NCBI RefSeq assembly: GCF_030551255.1
Contig: NZ_CP130630.1
Coordinates: forward strand, 9,175,001-9,239,000
Source: Streptomyces sp. NL15-2K
GTDB taxonomy: Bacteria; Actinomycetota; Actinomycetes; Streptomycetales; Streptomycetaceae
Direction: 5' to 3'
Length of the DNA: 64,000 nucleotides
Part shown: in pieces, positions 47,820-56,447 of the stretch
Position numbering within the stretch: the stretch's first letter is position 1
Layout of the letters: each line of letters starts with the position of its first letter
Program-made: the position numbers and the translations under genes
The notes under the pieces: model-generated
Seen by the model: the letters and a program-made list of their open reading frames with translations, nothing else
What the model was told of the DNA's origin: nothing
Database searches by the model: none

Positions 47820-49445
47820 ATGCGCATCCTTGGTATCAACGCCCTGTTCCACGACCCGGCCGCCGCTCTCGTAGTCGACGGCCGTACGGTCGCGGCAGCC
47901 GAGGAGGAGCGCTTCAGCCGCCGCAAGCACGGCAAGCGCCCGGTGCCGTTCTCCGCGTGGGAGCTGCCCGAACTCTCCGCCCGCTGGTGCCTTCGGCGGG
48001 CGGACCTGCGACCCGAGGAACTCGACGCCGTCACCTACTCCTTCGACCCCCAATTGGCCCGCCCCGCCCGGGAGATGGGCCTGGACGACCCCTGGGACCC
48101 GCTGCGCCTGGAGTACGCGCGCCGCGCCCCCGAGTTCCTGGCGGAGGCCCTGCCCGGACTCGACCCCGACCGGGTCGTCTTCGTCCCGCACCACGTGGCG
48201 CACGCCGCCTCCGCCGGGCCCGCCTCCCCGCACCCGGACAGCGCCGTCCTCGTCCTCGACGGGCGCGGCGAGGCCGCCTCCCACCTGGCCGGCCGCTACC
48301 GCGACGGCACGCTCGACACCCTCGCCGCGCAGGCGCTGCCCCACTCCCTCGGCCTGGTCTACGAGGAACTCACCGAGCACCTCGGCTTCCTGCGCAGCAG
48401 CGACGAGTACAAGGTGATGGCCCTCGCCTCCTACGGCAAGCCACGCTTCCTGCCCCAGCTGCGGCAGTACGTCCACCCCACCGGCGACGGCGGCTTCAGC
48501 GCGCACGGCGTCGACTGGGCCGCCCTGGCCCCGCCCCGCGCCAAGGGGGAGGAGTGGACCCAGGACCACGCCGACCTCGCCGCCAGCGCCCAGGCCGTGC
48601 TCGAAGAGGTCCTCCTCGAACTCGTCCACTGGCTGCACGACACGGCGGGCGGCGACGCGCTCACCCTGGCCGGCGGCGTCGCCCTCAACTGCGTCGCCAA
48701 CTCCAAGATCGCCGCACGGGGACCGTACCGGCACGTGTGGGTGCAGCCGGCCGCCGGGGACGCCGGCACCGCCCTCGGCGGGGCGCTCCACATCGCTGAG
48801 AACCCGCAGGCCATGCCCGGCGCCGACCTCGGCCGCGGCTGGAGCGACGAGGAGCTGCGCGCCCGGCTCGACGAGGCCGCCGTACCGTACGAGCGGCCGG
48901 ACGACATCGCCGAGACCGTCGCCGAGGAACTCGCCCGGGACGGCATCGTGGCCTGGTTCCAGGGGCGCAGCGAGTACGGGCCGCGCGCCCTCGGGCACCG
49001 CTCCCTGCTCGCCCATCCCGGCCGGGCCGAGAACCTGGAGCGGCTCAACCACGTCAAGGGCCGCGAGGAGTTCCGGCCCGTCGCCCCCATGGTCGTCGCC
49101 GAGCGCGCCCACGAACTGTTCGCCGGGCCACTGCCGAGCCCGTACATGCTGTTCGTGCACGACGTCGTACGGGAATGGCGCGACCGCATCCCGGCCGTCG
49201 TGCACGTCGACGGCACCGCCCGCATTCAGACCGTGGAGGAGCGTCAGGAGCCGCTGGTGGCACGGATGCTGCGGGCCTTCGAACGCCGTACGGGGCTGCC
49301 CGTCGTCGTCAACACCAGCCTGAACACCGCCGGACGGCCCATGGTCGACGACCCGCGCGACGCGCTGGAGTGCTTCGGCTCCGCGCCCGTCGACCTGCTG
49401 GCGATCGGGCCCTACGCGGTGCGCCGGGGGAGGGCGTTCGCATGA
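47820..49445 (+). CDS. NodU/CmcH-type carbamoyltransferase
   Basis: A 541-residue enzyme that makes carbamoyl-AMP from carbamoyl phosphate and ATP and moves the carbamoyl group to a hydroxyl, often on a sugar. It shows the N-terminal ASKHA-like domain (GINALFHDPAAALVVDG, FVPHHVAHAASA, AVLVLDGRGE, YKVMALASYGKP, TLAGGVALNCVANSKI) and the C-terminal NodU domain (GRSEYGPRALGHRSLL, VVNTSLNTAGRPMVDDP). In this setting it should carbamoylate the glycan or a sugar donor. First of a run of genes joined by start/stop overlaps. Confidence 0.93.
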   Translation: MRILGINALFHDPAAALVVDGRTVAAAEEERFSRRKHGKRPVPFSAWELPELSARWCLRRADLRPEELDAVTYSFDPQLARPAREMGLDDPWDPLRLEYARRAPEFLAEALPGLDPDRVVFVPHHVAHAASAGPASPHPDSAVLVLDGRGEAASHLAGRYRDGTLDTLAAQALPHSLGLVYEELTEHLGFLRSSDEYKVMALASYGKPRFLPQLRQYVHPTGDGGFSAHGVDWAALAPPRAKGEEWTQDHADLAASAQAVLEEVLLELVHWLHDTAGGDALTLAGGVALNCVANSKIAARGPYRHVWVQPAAGDAGTALGGALHIAENPQAMPGADLGRGWSDEELRARLDEAAVPYERPDDIAETVAEELARDGIVAWFQGRSEYGPRALGHRSLLAHPGRAENLERLNHVKGREEFRPVAPMVVAERAHELFAGPLPSPYMLFVHDVVREWRDRIPAVVHVDGTARIQTVEERQEPLVARMLRAFERRTGLPVVVNTSLNTAGRPMVDDPRDALECFGSAPVDLLAIGPYAVRRGRAFA

Positions 49446-50479
49446 GCCGCACGACCAGCATGCCCGGGGCGACCGGCACGAGTACGGCCTACGCCGTGGT
49501 GATCCCGACCCTCGTGCGCGACACCCTCGCCGACTGCCTCGCCGCCCTCGCCGCCGCGACCGGGCCGAAGCCGGAGCAGATCGTCCTCGTCGACGACCGG
49601 CCCGATCCGGATCCCGGCCCGCTGGAACACCCGCTCAGCGTGCTGGGCGACCTGCGCGACCGCACGACCGTGGTCCGGGGCGGCGGACGCGGGCCCGCCG
49701 CCGCCCGCAACGCCGGCCTGCGCGCGGTCGCCTCGCCCTGGGTCGCCTTCCTCGACGACGACGTCCAGGTCGGCCCGCACTGGTGCGAGCAGCTGGCGCA
49801 GGACCTCGCCGACACGACCCCCGACACCGCGGGCGTCCAGGGCGTGATCGCCGTACCGCTGCCCGGCGAGCGCCGCCCCACCGACTGGGAACGCAACACC
49901 GCCGGTCTCGCGCAGGCCCGCTGGATCACCGCCGACATGGCCTACCGCACCGACGCGCTGAGGCAGGTCGGCGGCTTCGACGAACGCTTCCGGCGCGCCT
50001 TCCGCGAGGACGCCGACCTCGCCCTGCGCGTCCTCGACGCCGGCTGGCGCGTCCGGCAGGGCCGCCGCACCACCCGGCATCCCGTGCGCCCCGCCTCGCG
50101 CTGGGTGTCCCTGCGCGCCCAGCGGGGCAACGCCGACGACGCCCTCATGCGGCACCTGCACGGCCCCGACTGGTGGCAGAAGGCGGTCGCCCCGCGCGGC
50201 CGGCTGCGGACCCACCTCGCGATCACCGCGACCGGTGCCGCGGCTTGCGCGCTGGCGGCCCTCGGCCGCCACAGGGCCGCGACGGTCGCCGCGCTCGGCT
50301 GGGCCGCCGGCACCGGCGAGTTCGCCCGGTCGCGCATCGTCCCCGGGCCGCGCACCCGGTACGAGGTGACCACCATGCTCGCGACCAGCGCGCTCATCCC
50401 GCCCATGGCCACCTGGCACTGGCTCAGCGGCCTGTGGCGATACCGGAACGCCCCCGCATGGCGGGAGGTGGCGCCGTGA
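49442..50479 (+). CDS. Glycosyltransferase family 2
   Basis: A 345-residue enzyme with a GT-A domain (VVIPTLVRDTLADCLAAL, GPAAARNAGLRAV, WVAFLDDDVQVG with the metal-binding DDD, and AFREDADLALRVLDAGWRV as acceptor site). A C-terminal part has two weak hydrophobic segments (about 255-335), so it may sit at the membrane. The ATG lies in an ATGA overlap with the carbamoyltransferase. Sugar specificity unknown. Confidence 0.88.
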   Translation: MSRTTSMPGATGTSTAYAVVIPTLVRDTLADCLAALAAATGPKPEQIVLVDDRPDPDPGPLEHPLSVLGDLRDRTTVVRGGGRGPAAARNAGLRAVASPWVAFLDDDVQVGPHWCEQLAQDLADTTPDTAGVQGVIAVPLPGERRPTDWERNTAGLAQARWITADMAYRTDALRQVGGFDERFRRAFREDADLALRVLDAGWRVRQGRRTTRHPVRPASRWVSLRAQRGNADDALMRHLHGPDWWQKAVAPRGRLRTHLAITATGAAACALAALGRHRAATVAALGWAAGTGEFARSRIVPGPRTRYEVTTMLATSALIPPMATWHWLSGLWRYRNAPAWREVAP

Positions 50480-51114
50480 GCCGCGTCAAGGCCGTGCTGT
50501 TCGACCGCGACGGCACCCTCGTCGAGGACGTGCCCTACAACGCCGACCCCGACCGCGTCCGCCCCGTCGCCGGGGCCCGCGAGGCGCTCGGCCTGCTGCG
50601 GGAGCGGGGCATCCGCACCGGCGTCGTCACCAACCAGTCCGGCATCGGGCGCGGACTGCTCACCGACGCCGACGTGCGCCGCGTCAACCACCGCGTCGAC
50701 GAACTCCTCGGCCCCTTCGACGTCTGGGCCGTCTGCCCGCACGGCCCCGACGACGGCTGCCACTGCCGCAAACCCCAACCGGGCCTGATCCTGTGGGCGG
50801 CCGGACGCGTCTGCGCCGCGCCGTCGGACTGCGTCGTCGTCGGCGACATCGGCGCGGACGTCGAGGCCGCACGCCGGGCGGGCGCCCACGGGATCCTCGT
50901 CCCGACGCCCGAGACCCGGCCGGAGGAGACGGCGGACGCCGACCACGTGGCCAAGGACCTGACGACCGCCGTGCGCGCCGTGCTGAACGGACCGCCGCGG
51001 GGCCGGGTCCTGGCCGACGAGCGGCCCATCGAGGCCGCCTACGACACCGGCTACGAGACCGCCTACGACACCGGCCACGACACCGCCTACGACACCGGTG
51101 GAGGGCGGGAATGA
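50476..51114 (+). CDS. gmhB: D-glycero-D-manno-heptose 1,7-bisphosphate phosphatase
   Basis: A 212-residue HAD-IIIA phosphatase. Catalytic motif DRDGTL, motif II TNQSGIGRG, and the GmhB zinc loop CPHGPDDGCHCRKPQPG, then GDIGADVEAARRAGAHGI. It removes the C7 phosphate of heptose bisphosphate, the step before nucleotide activation. GTG 50476 overlaps the GT2 stop (GTGA). The C-terminus has an unusual YDTGYET-type repeat tail of about 24 residues absent from typical GmhB, encoded by a 24-bp tandem repeat. Confidence 0.9.
   Translation: MSRVKAVLFDRDGTLVEDVPYNADPDRVRPVAGAREALGLLRERGIRTGVVTNQSGIGRGLLTDADVRRVNHRVDELLGPFDVWAVCPHGPDDGCHCRKPQPGLILWAAGRVCAAPSDCVVVGDIGADVEAARRAGAHGILVPTPETRPEETADADHVAKDLTTAVRAVLNGPPRGRVLADERPIEAAYDTGYETAYDTGHDTAYDTGGGRE
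51037..51099 (+). repeat. 24-bp in-frame tandem repeat, 2.6 copies
   Basis: Two units (51037-51060 and 51061-51084, two mismatches) plus a 15-bp partial unit encode AYDTGYETAYDTGHDTAYDTG at the end of gmhB; quoted here as separate units AYDTGYET, AYDTGHDT, AYDTG. Confidence 0.88.
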
Positions 51115-52136
51115 AAGCCCTCGTCAGCCGCCTCGACAGCTTCGGTGACGTCCTGCTCGCCGGGCCCGCCGTCCGCGCCGTCGCCGCCCGGGCCGACACC
51201 GTCACCCTGCTGTGCGGGCCGCGCGGCGCGCCCGCCGCCCGGCTGCTGCCGGGCGTGGACGACCTCCTCGTCTGGGACGCGCCCTGGGTGGGCTTCGAGC
51301 CGCCGCCCGTCGGCCGCGGCGAGGTCGAGCAGCTCATCGACACCATCGACGCCGACACGGCCCTGATCCTGACCTCCTTCCACCAGTCCCCGCTGCCCGC
51401 CGCCCTGCTGCTGCGCCTGGCCGGGGTGGAGCACATCGCCGCGGACAGCGAGGACTACCCCGGCTCGCTGCTCGACGTCCGTCACCACCGCGCCCCGCAC
51501 GCCCACGAGGCGCAGGCCATGCTCGACCTCGCCGAGGCCGCGGGCTTCCCAGCGGTCGACGACGGGCGGCTGAGCGTGCTTCCGCCGCCCCGCACCACGG
51601 CGCTGACCGGCCCGGGGCCGTACGTCGTGCTGCATCCAGGCGCCAGCGTCCCGGCCCGCGCCTGGAGCGCCGAGCGCAGTGCCGAAGCCGTGCGCGAACT
51701 GGCCGCCGCCGGGCACCGCGTCGTGGTGACCGGCGGCCCGGACGAACGGGACCTGACCGCGCACGTCGCCGGTGAGCACGGCCTCGACCTCGGCGGCCGT
51801 ACCGGCGCCGCGGAGCTGGCCGGCGTCCTCGCCGGGGCCGACGCCGTCGTCACCGGCAACACCGCCCCGGCGCACCTCGCCGCCGCCGTGGACACCCCGG
51901 TCGTCTCCCTCTTCGCCCCGGTCGTGCCCGCCGAGCGCTGGCGGCCGTACGGCGTCCCCTACGTGCTGCTCGGCGACCAGCGGGCGCCCTGCGCGGACAG
52001 CAGGGCCCGGGAGTGCCCCGTACCCGGGCATCCGTGCCTGCAGTCGGTGACCGCGCACGACGTGGTGGCCGCCGTGGAGAAGCTCGTCGCGAAGGTGGCG
52101 GACGTGGCGGAGGAGGCGGAGGAGGCGGAGGCATGA
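51111..52136 (+). CDS. Glycosyltransferase family 9 (heptosyltransferase type)
   Basis: A 341-residue GT-B enzyme. N-terminal SRLDSFGDVLLAGPAVRAV and C-terminal nucleotide-sugar site VVLHPGASVPARAWSAERSA, VVVTGGPDERDLT, GADAVVTGNTAPAHLAAAV and VSLFAPVVPAERW. GT9 members are chiefly ADP-heptose:LPS heptosyltransferases, and the flanking heptose genes strengthen that reading. The end is a low-complexity Glu/Ala tail (VADVAEEAEEAEA). ATGA overlap with gmhB. Confidence 0.9.
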   Translation: MKALVSRLDSFGDVLLAGPAVRAVAARADTVTLLCGPRGAPAARLLPGVDDLLVWDAPWVGFEPPPVGRGEVEQLIDTIDADTALILTSFHQSPLPAALLLRLAGVEHIAADSEDYPGSLLDVRHHRAPHAHEAQAMLDLAEAAGFPAVDDGRLSVLPPPRTTALTGPGPYVVLHPGASVPARAWSAERSAEAVRELAAAGHRVVVTGGPDERDLTAHVAGEHGLDLGGRTGAAELAGVLAGADAVVTGNTAPAHLAAAVDTPVVSLFAPVVPAERWRPYGVPYVLLGDQRAPCADSRARECPVPGHPCLQSVTAHDVVAAVEKLVAKVADVAEEAEEAEA

Positions 52137-53083
52137 GGATCCTGCTCTGGCACGTGCACGGGTCGTGGACCACGGCCTTCGTGCAGGGCCCGCACACCTA
52201 CCTCGTCCCCGTCACCCCGGACCGCGGACCCGACGGACTGGGCCGCGCCCGTACGTTCGACTGGCCCGACTCCGTCGTCGAGGTCCCGCCGGAGCGGCTG
52301 CGGGAGACGGACATCGACGTCGTCGTGCTGCAACGCCCGCACGAACTCGCCCTCGTCGACCGGTGGCTGGGCCGCCGCCCGCCCCTGGTGTACCTGGAGC
52401 ACAACGCCCCGCACGGCGACGTGCCCGACACCCGCCACCCGGCCGCCGACATCCCCGGCGTCACCCTCGTCCACGTCACCCACTTCAACCGGCTGATGTG
52501 GGACGCGGGCGCCACCCCGACCACCGTCGTCGAGCACGGGATCGTCGACCCCGGGCAGGGGTGGACCGGCGAACTGGAGCGCGCGGCCGTCGTGGTCAAC
52601 GAGCCCGTGCGGCGCGGCCGTACCACCGGAACCGACCTGCTGCCGGCGTTCGCCGACGCGGCCCCGCTGGACGTCTTCGGCATGGGCACCGAGGGCCTCG
52701 CCGGACATCTCGGCCTCTCGCCCGACCGCTGCCGCACTCACGAACTCGCCCAGCGCGACCTGCACGCGGCGATGGCGCGGCGGCGCGTCTACGTCCACCC
52801 CGTCCGCTGGACCTCCCTCGGACTGTCCCTGCTGGAGGCGATGCACCTGGGCATGCCCGTGGTCGCGCCGGCGACCACCGAGGTGACCGAGGCCGTGCCC
52901 GTCGGCGCCGGAGTGGTCTCCAACCGAATCGACGTACTGACCGATGCTGTACGGGACTTCATGACGGACCCCCTGCACGCTCGCATGATCGGCGAGGGGG
53001 CGCGTGCGGCGGCGCTCGCCCGCTACGGGCTGTCCCGCTTCCTGGCCGACTGGGAACGGCTGCTGAAGGAGGTGACCCGATGA
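52133..53083 (+). CDS. Glycosyltransferase (GT-B, GT1/GT4-like)
   Basis: A 316-residue GT-B protein. The N-terminal half (LLWHVHGSWTTAFVQGPHTY) begins with a short acceptor domain. The C-terminal half has VYVHPVRWTSLGLSLLEAM followed by HLGMPVVAPATTEVTEAVP, the donor site layout of GT4. Shorter than most GT4 enzymes (about 370-400). ATGA overlap with the GT9 gene before it and the GT4 gene after it. Substrates unknown. Confidence 0.82.
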   Translation: MRILLWHVHGSWTTAFVQGPHTYLVPVTPDRGPDGLGRARTFDWPDSVVEVPPERLRETDIDVVVLQRPHELALVDRWLGRRPPLVYLEHNAPHGDVPDTRHPAADIPGVTLVHVTHFNRLMWDAGATPTTVVEHGIVDPGQGWTGELERAAVVVNEPVRRGRTTGTDLLPAFADAAPLDVFGMGTEGLAGHLGLSPDRCRTHELAQRDLHAAMARRRVYVHPVRWTSLGLSLLEAMHLGMPVVAPATTEVTEAVPVGAGVVSNRIDVLTDAVRDFMTDPLHARMIGEGARAAALARYGLSRFLADWERLLKEVTR

Positions 53084-54297
53084 GGATCGCCATGGTGTCC
53101 GAGCACGCGAGCCCGCTCGCCGCGCTCGGCGGTGTCGACGCCGGGGGCCAGAACGTGTACGTGGCCCGCCTCACCGAGGAGTTGGCCCGCCGCGGCCACG
53201 ACGTCACGGTCTACACCCGCCGTGACTCCACCGACCTGCCCGACCGGGTGCCGCTGCCCGGCGGCGCCGTCGTGGAGCACGTGCCGGCCGGACCGCCCGA
53301 GGCCGTCCCCAAGGACGAACTCTTCCCCTACATGCCCGGGTTCGGCGCCCACCTCGCGCGCGCCTGGAACCACGAGCGGTCCGATATCGTGCACGCCCAC
53401 TTCTGGATGTCCGGCATGGCCTCCCGGATCGGTGCGCACGCCCACGGCATCCCGGTCGTGCAGACCTTCCACGCCCTGGGCACCGTCAAGCGGCGCCACC
53501 AGGGCCGGCGGGACACCAGCCCGTTCGAGCGCATCGGCATCGAGCGGCAGATCGGCCTCGGCTGCGAGCGGGTCCTTGCGACCTGCACCGACGAGGTGCA
53601 CGAGCTGGCCGAGATGGGAGTGCCCCCGCGGCAGGTGTCCGTCGTGCCCTGCGGAGTGGACGTCGAGCACTTCCACCCCGGCGCGGATCCCGGCGCCGCC
53701 CCCGCCCGCAAACACCGGTACCGGCTGCTCGCCTGCGGACGGCTGGTCCGCCGCAAGGGCTACGACCAGGCGATCCGCGCACTGGCCCGGATCCCGGACG
53801 CCGAACTCCTCGTCGCCGGCGGCCCCGCCCCCGGCCTGCTGGAGACCGACCCCGAGGCGCAACGGCTGCGGCGGCTCGCCCGGCGCACCGGCGTGAGCGA
53901 CCGGGTACGGATGCTCGGCGCGGTCGCCCCGGCCGACATGCCCGCACTGATGCGCGGCGCCGACCTCGTCCTGTGCACGCCGGTGTACGAACCGTTCGGC
54001 ATCGTGCCGCTGGAGGCGATGGCGTGCGCCGTCCCCGTCGTCGCCACCGACGTCGGCGGGCACCGGGACACGGTCGCCGACGGCGACACCGGCCGGCTGG
54101 TACCCCCCGGCGACTCCGGGGCGATCGCCGCCGCCGCGTGCGACCTGCTCGCCGAGGAAGGCACCCGCCGCCGCTACGGCACGGCGGGCCGCGCCCGCGT
54201 CCTCGCCCGCTTCACCTGGCAACGGGTCGCGGACGGTACCGAACAGGTCTACCGCCGGGTGGCGGTCCGACACGAACTGCCGAGGGAGGTGGCGTGA
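53080..54297 (+). CDS. Glycosyltransferase family 4
   Basis: A 405-residue retaining GT-B enzyme. N-terminal EHASPLAALGGVDAGGQNVY as in sucrose-synthase-like and MshA-like GT4 proteins. Donor site LLACGRLVRRKGYDQAIRAL, APADMPALMRGADLVLCTPV and the E-x7-E motif in YEPFGIVPLEAMACAVPVVA. It should add a sugar from a nucleotide donor in the cytoplasm. Overlaps both neighbours (ATGA upstream; TGATG downstream). Confidence 0.9.
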   Translation: MRIAMVSEHASPLAALGGVDAGGQNVYVARLTEELARRGHDVTVYTRRDSTDLPDRVPLPGGAVVEHVPAGPPEAVPKDELFPYMPGFGAHLARAWNHERSDIVHAHFWMSGMASRIGAHAHGIPVVQTFHALGTVKRRHQGRRDTSPFERIGIERQIGLGCERVLATCTDEVHELAEMGVPPRQVSVVPCGVDVEHFHPGADPGAAPARKHRYRLLACGRLVRRKGYDQAIRALARIPDAELLVAGGPAPGLLETDPEAQRLRRLARRTGVSDRVRMLGAVAPADMPALMRGADLVLCTPVYEPFGIVPLEAMACAVPVVATDVGGHRDTVADGDTGRLVPPGDSGAIAAAACDLLAEEGTRRRYGTAGRARVLARFTWQRVADGTEQVYRRVAVRHELPREVA

Positions 54298-54878
54298 TGA
54301 CCGTGCACCCGCCCGTCGTCGGACACTGCGACGAACTCTTGGAGGCCATGGGCGCGTTCCGCGCCTCGGCCCACATCACCGAACGGTGGGGCGAGCGGCT
54401 GGCCGCCGTCCTCACCGGCGGCGGCCGGCTGCTGGCCGCGGGCAACGGCGGCAGCGCCGCCCAGGCCCAGCACCTCACCGCCGAACTCGTCGGCCGCTAC
54501 CAGCACGACCGGCCGGCGTTCTCCGCGATCGCGCTGCACGCCGACACCTCCAGCACGACGGCCATCGCCAACGACTACGGCGTCGACCAGGTGTTCGCCC
54601 GCCAGGTCCGTGCCCACGGCCGCCCCGGCGACGTCCTGATGCTGCTGTCCACCAGCGGCGCCAGCGCCAACCTGCTGTCCGCCGCCGACGCGGCACGCTC
54701 GGCCGGCCTGCGCGTGTGGGCGCTGACCGGCCCGGCCCCCAACCCGCTCGTGGCGGGCAGCGACGAGGCCCTGTGCGTGACGGCATCCTCCGCGGCGACG
54801 GTCCAGGAACTCCACCTGGTGGCGGTGCACATGGTGTGCGCGGCCTTCGACGCGGTGGTGGAACGGGAGGCGGCATGA
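54297..54878 (+). CDS. gmhA: Phosphoheptose isomerase (SIS domain)
   Basis: A 193-residue SIS-fold isomerase that converts sedoheptulose 7-phosphate to D-glycero-D-manno-heptose 7-phosphate, the first step of the heptose pathway. Signature LLAAGNGGSAAQAQHLTAEL, then the Ser/Thr phosphate loop LSTSGASANLLSAADAARSAG. Length matches GmhA. One-base overlap (TGATG) with the GT4 gene; 4-nt overlap with hldE next. Confidence 0.92.
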   Translation: MTVHPPVVGHCDELLEAMGAFRASAHITERWGERLAAVLTGGGRLLAAGNGGSAAQAQHLTAELVGRYQHDRPAFSAIALHADTSSTTAIANDYGVDQVFARQVRAHGRPGDVLMLLSTSGASANLLSAADAARSAGLRVWALTGPAPNPLVAGSDEALCVTASSAATVQELHLVAVHMVCAAFDAVVEREAA

Positions 54879-56419
54879 CGGGCGGGTGGGGCCAGGGCCC
54901 GGCGGGAGCGTCCGGAGAGGACGCGACCGGCGGCTCGCGGGGCGGCCGCAACGGCCGGACGGGAAGGCCGGCCGACGGCGCCAGGGGCAAGGTGCGCGGG
55001 GGCGTACGAGGCGGCACGCGAGAGGGCGGGCGCGGCAGGGCCCCGCTGCTCGTCGTCGGTGACGCGCTGCTGGACCGCGACCTCGCCGGTCTCGCCGAGC
55101 GGCTCGCGCCCGACGCGCCCGTGCCGGTCGTCGCCGACTGCGGGCAGCGGCTGCGGCCGGGCGGCGCCGCCCTCGCCGCGTACCTCGCCGCACGCGACGG
55201 CCACGACGTCACGCTCGTCACCGGGCTGGGCGACGACCCCGCCAGCCGCGAGCTGCGGCGGCTCCTGGAACCCTGGCTGACCCTGATCCCGCTCCCGCTG
55301 AGCGGACCGCTGTCCGAGAAGACCCGCGTCCTCGCCCAGGACCGTCCCGTCGTCCGCCTGGACCGGGGTGACGGCCGGGTGGTGGAGGCCACCGACGCGG
55401 CGTGCGAGGCGGTCCGCCGCGCACCCGCCGTCCTGGTCTCCGACTACGGCCGCGGCGCCGCCGACGCCCTGCGGGGCGCCCTGGCCGAACACCCGCCCCT
55501 GGTCTGGGACCCGCACCCGCGCGGGGGCCCGCCGGTGCGCGGCACGCGACTGGTCTCGCCCTCGGAGCAGGAGACGTACGGCCTCACGGAGGCCAGGGCC
55601 GGCCGGGAAGGGGATCTGCGCCAGGCCGCCCAAGGGGCCGCGGCCCTCGTCCGGCGCTGGCAGGTCGCCGCCGTCGCGGTGACCCTCGGCGCCAGGGGCG
55701 CCCTGCTGTCGTACGGGGAGCATCCACTGCTCGTGCCCGCGCCGACGGTGCACTCCGGCGATCCGTGCGGCGCGGGGGACCGGTTCGCCGCGACGGCGGC
55801 CGGGCTGCTCGCCGACGGCGCGCTGGTCGGCGAGGCCGTCGAGGGTGCCGTGGCCGCCGCGAGCGGATTCGTCGGCGCGGGCGGCGCGGGGGCGCTGCCG
55901 GCCGCGGAGGCGGCCGAGGGCCTCCCGCCCGCCGACGGAGACTTCGGCGGCGCCGGTGACCAGGGCTACCCGTACGCCCTGGCCGCCCGCGTCCGTGCCG
56001 CGCACGGCACCGTCGTCGCGGCGGGCGGCTGCTTCGACCTCCTGCACGCCGGCCATGTCGGACTGCTCCAGGCGGCCCGGCGGCTCGGCGACTGCCTGGT
56101 CGTCTGCGTCAACTCGGACGCGTCGGTACGGCGGCGCAAGGGCGAGGGCCGCCCGGTCAACCCGCTCGCCGACCGGGTCCGCGTGCTGCGCGCGCTCGGC
56201 TGCGTCGACGCGGTCGCCGTCTTCGACGAGGACACCCCCGAACGCCTCCTCACCGAACTCCGGCCCCACATCTGGGTCAAGGGCGGCGACTACGCCGGCG
56301 CCGAGCTCCCCGAGGCGACGCTGCTGGAGAAATGGGGCGGCCAGGCGGTCCTCCTGCCGTATCTCGACGGCCGCTCCTCGACGGCCTTGCTGACCCGGGT
56401 GACGGGCGGGGCACGATGA
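54875..56419 (+). CDS. hldE: Bifunctional heptose 7-phosphate kinase / heptose 1-phosphate adenylyltransferase
   Basis: A 514-residue HldE. After a Gly/Arg-rich N-terminal extension of about 55 residues not seen in E. coli HldE, a PfkB kinase domain (about 57-350) has RPGGAALAAYLAARDGHDVT and the catalytic Asp in SGDPCGAGDRFAATAAG. A cytidylyltransferase-like domain (about 370-514) has GCFDLLHAGHVGLLQAARRL (HxGH), VNSDASVRRRKGEGRP and IWVKGGDY. It makes ADP-heptose together with GmhA and GmhB encoded in the same operon. The fused form points to the ADP route rather than the GDP route. Confidence 0.93.
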   Translation: MTGGWGQGPAGASGEDATGGSRGGRNGRTGRPADGARGKVRGGVRGGTREGGRGRAPLLVVGDALLDRDLAGLAERLAPDAPVPVVADCGQRLRPGGAALAAYLAARDGHDVTLVTGLGDDPASRELRRLLEPWLTLIPLPLSGPLSEKTRVLAQDRPVVRLDRGDGRVVEATDAACEAVRRAPAVLVSDYGRGAADALRGALAEHPPLVWDPHPRGGPPVRGTRLVSPSEQETYGLTEARAGREGDLRQAAQGAAALVRRWQVAAVAVTLGARGALLSYGEHPLLVPAPTVHSGDPCGAGDRFAATAAGLLADGALVGEAVEGAVAAASGFVGAGGAGALPAAEAAEGLPPADGDFGGAGDQGYPYALAARVRAAHGTVVAAGGCFDLLHAGHVGLLQAARRLGDCLVVCVNSDASVRRRKGEGRPVNPLADRVRVLRALGCVDAVAVFDEDTPERLLTELRPHIWVKGGDYAGAELPEATLLEKWGGQAVLLPYLDGRSSTALLTRVTGGAR

Positions 56420-56447
56420 CGGCGACCGGCAGCCCGGGAGATGCCCG

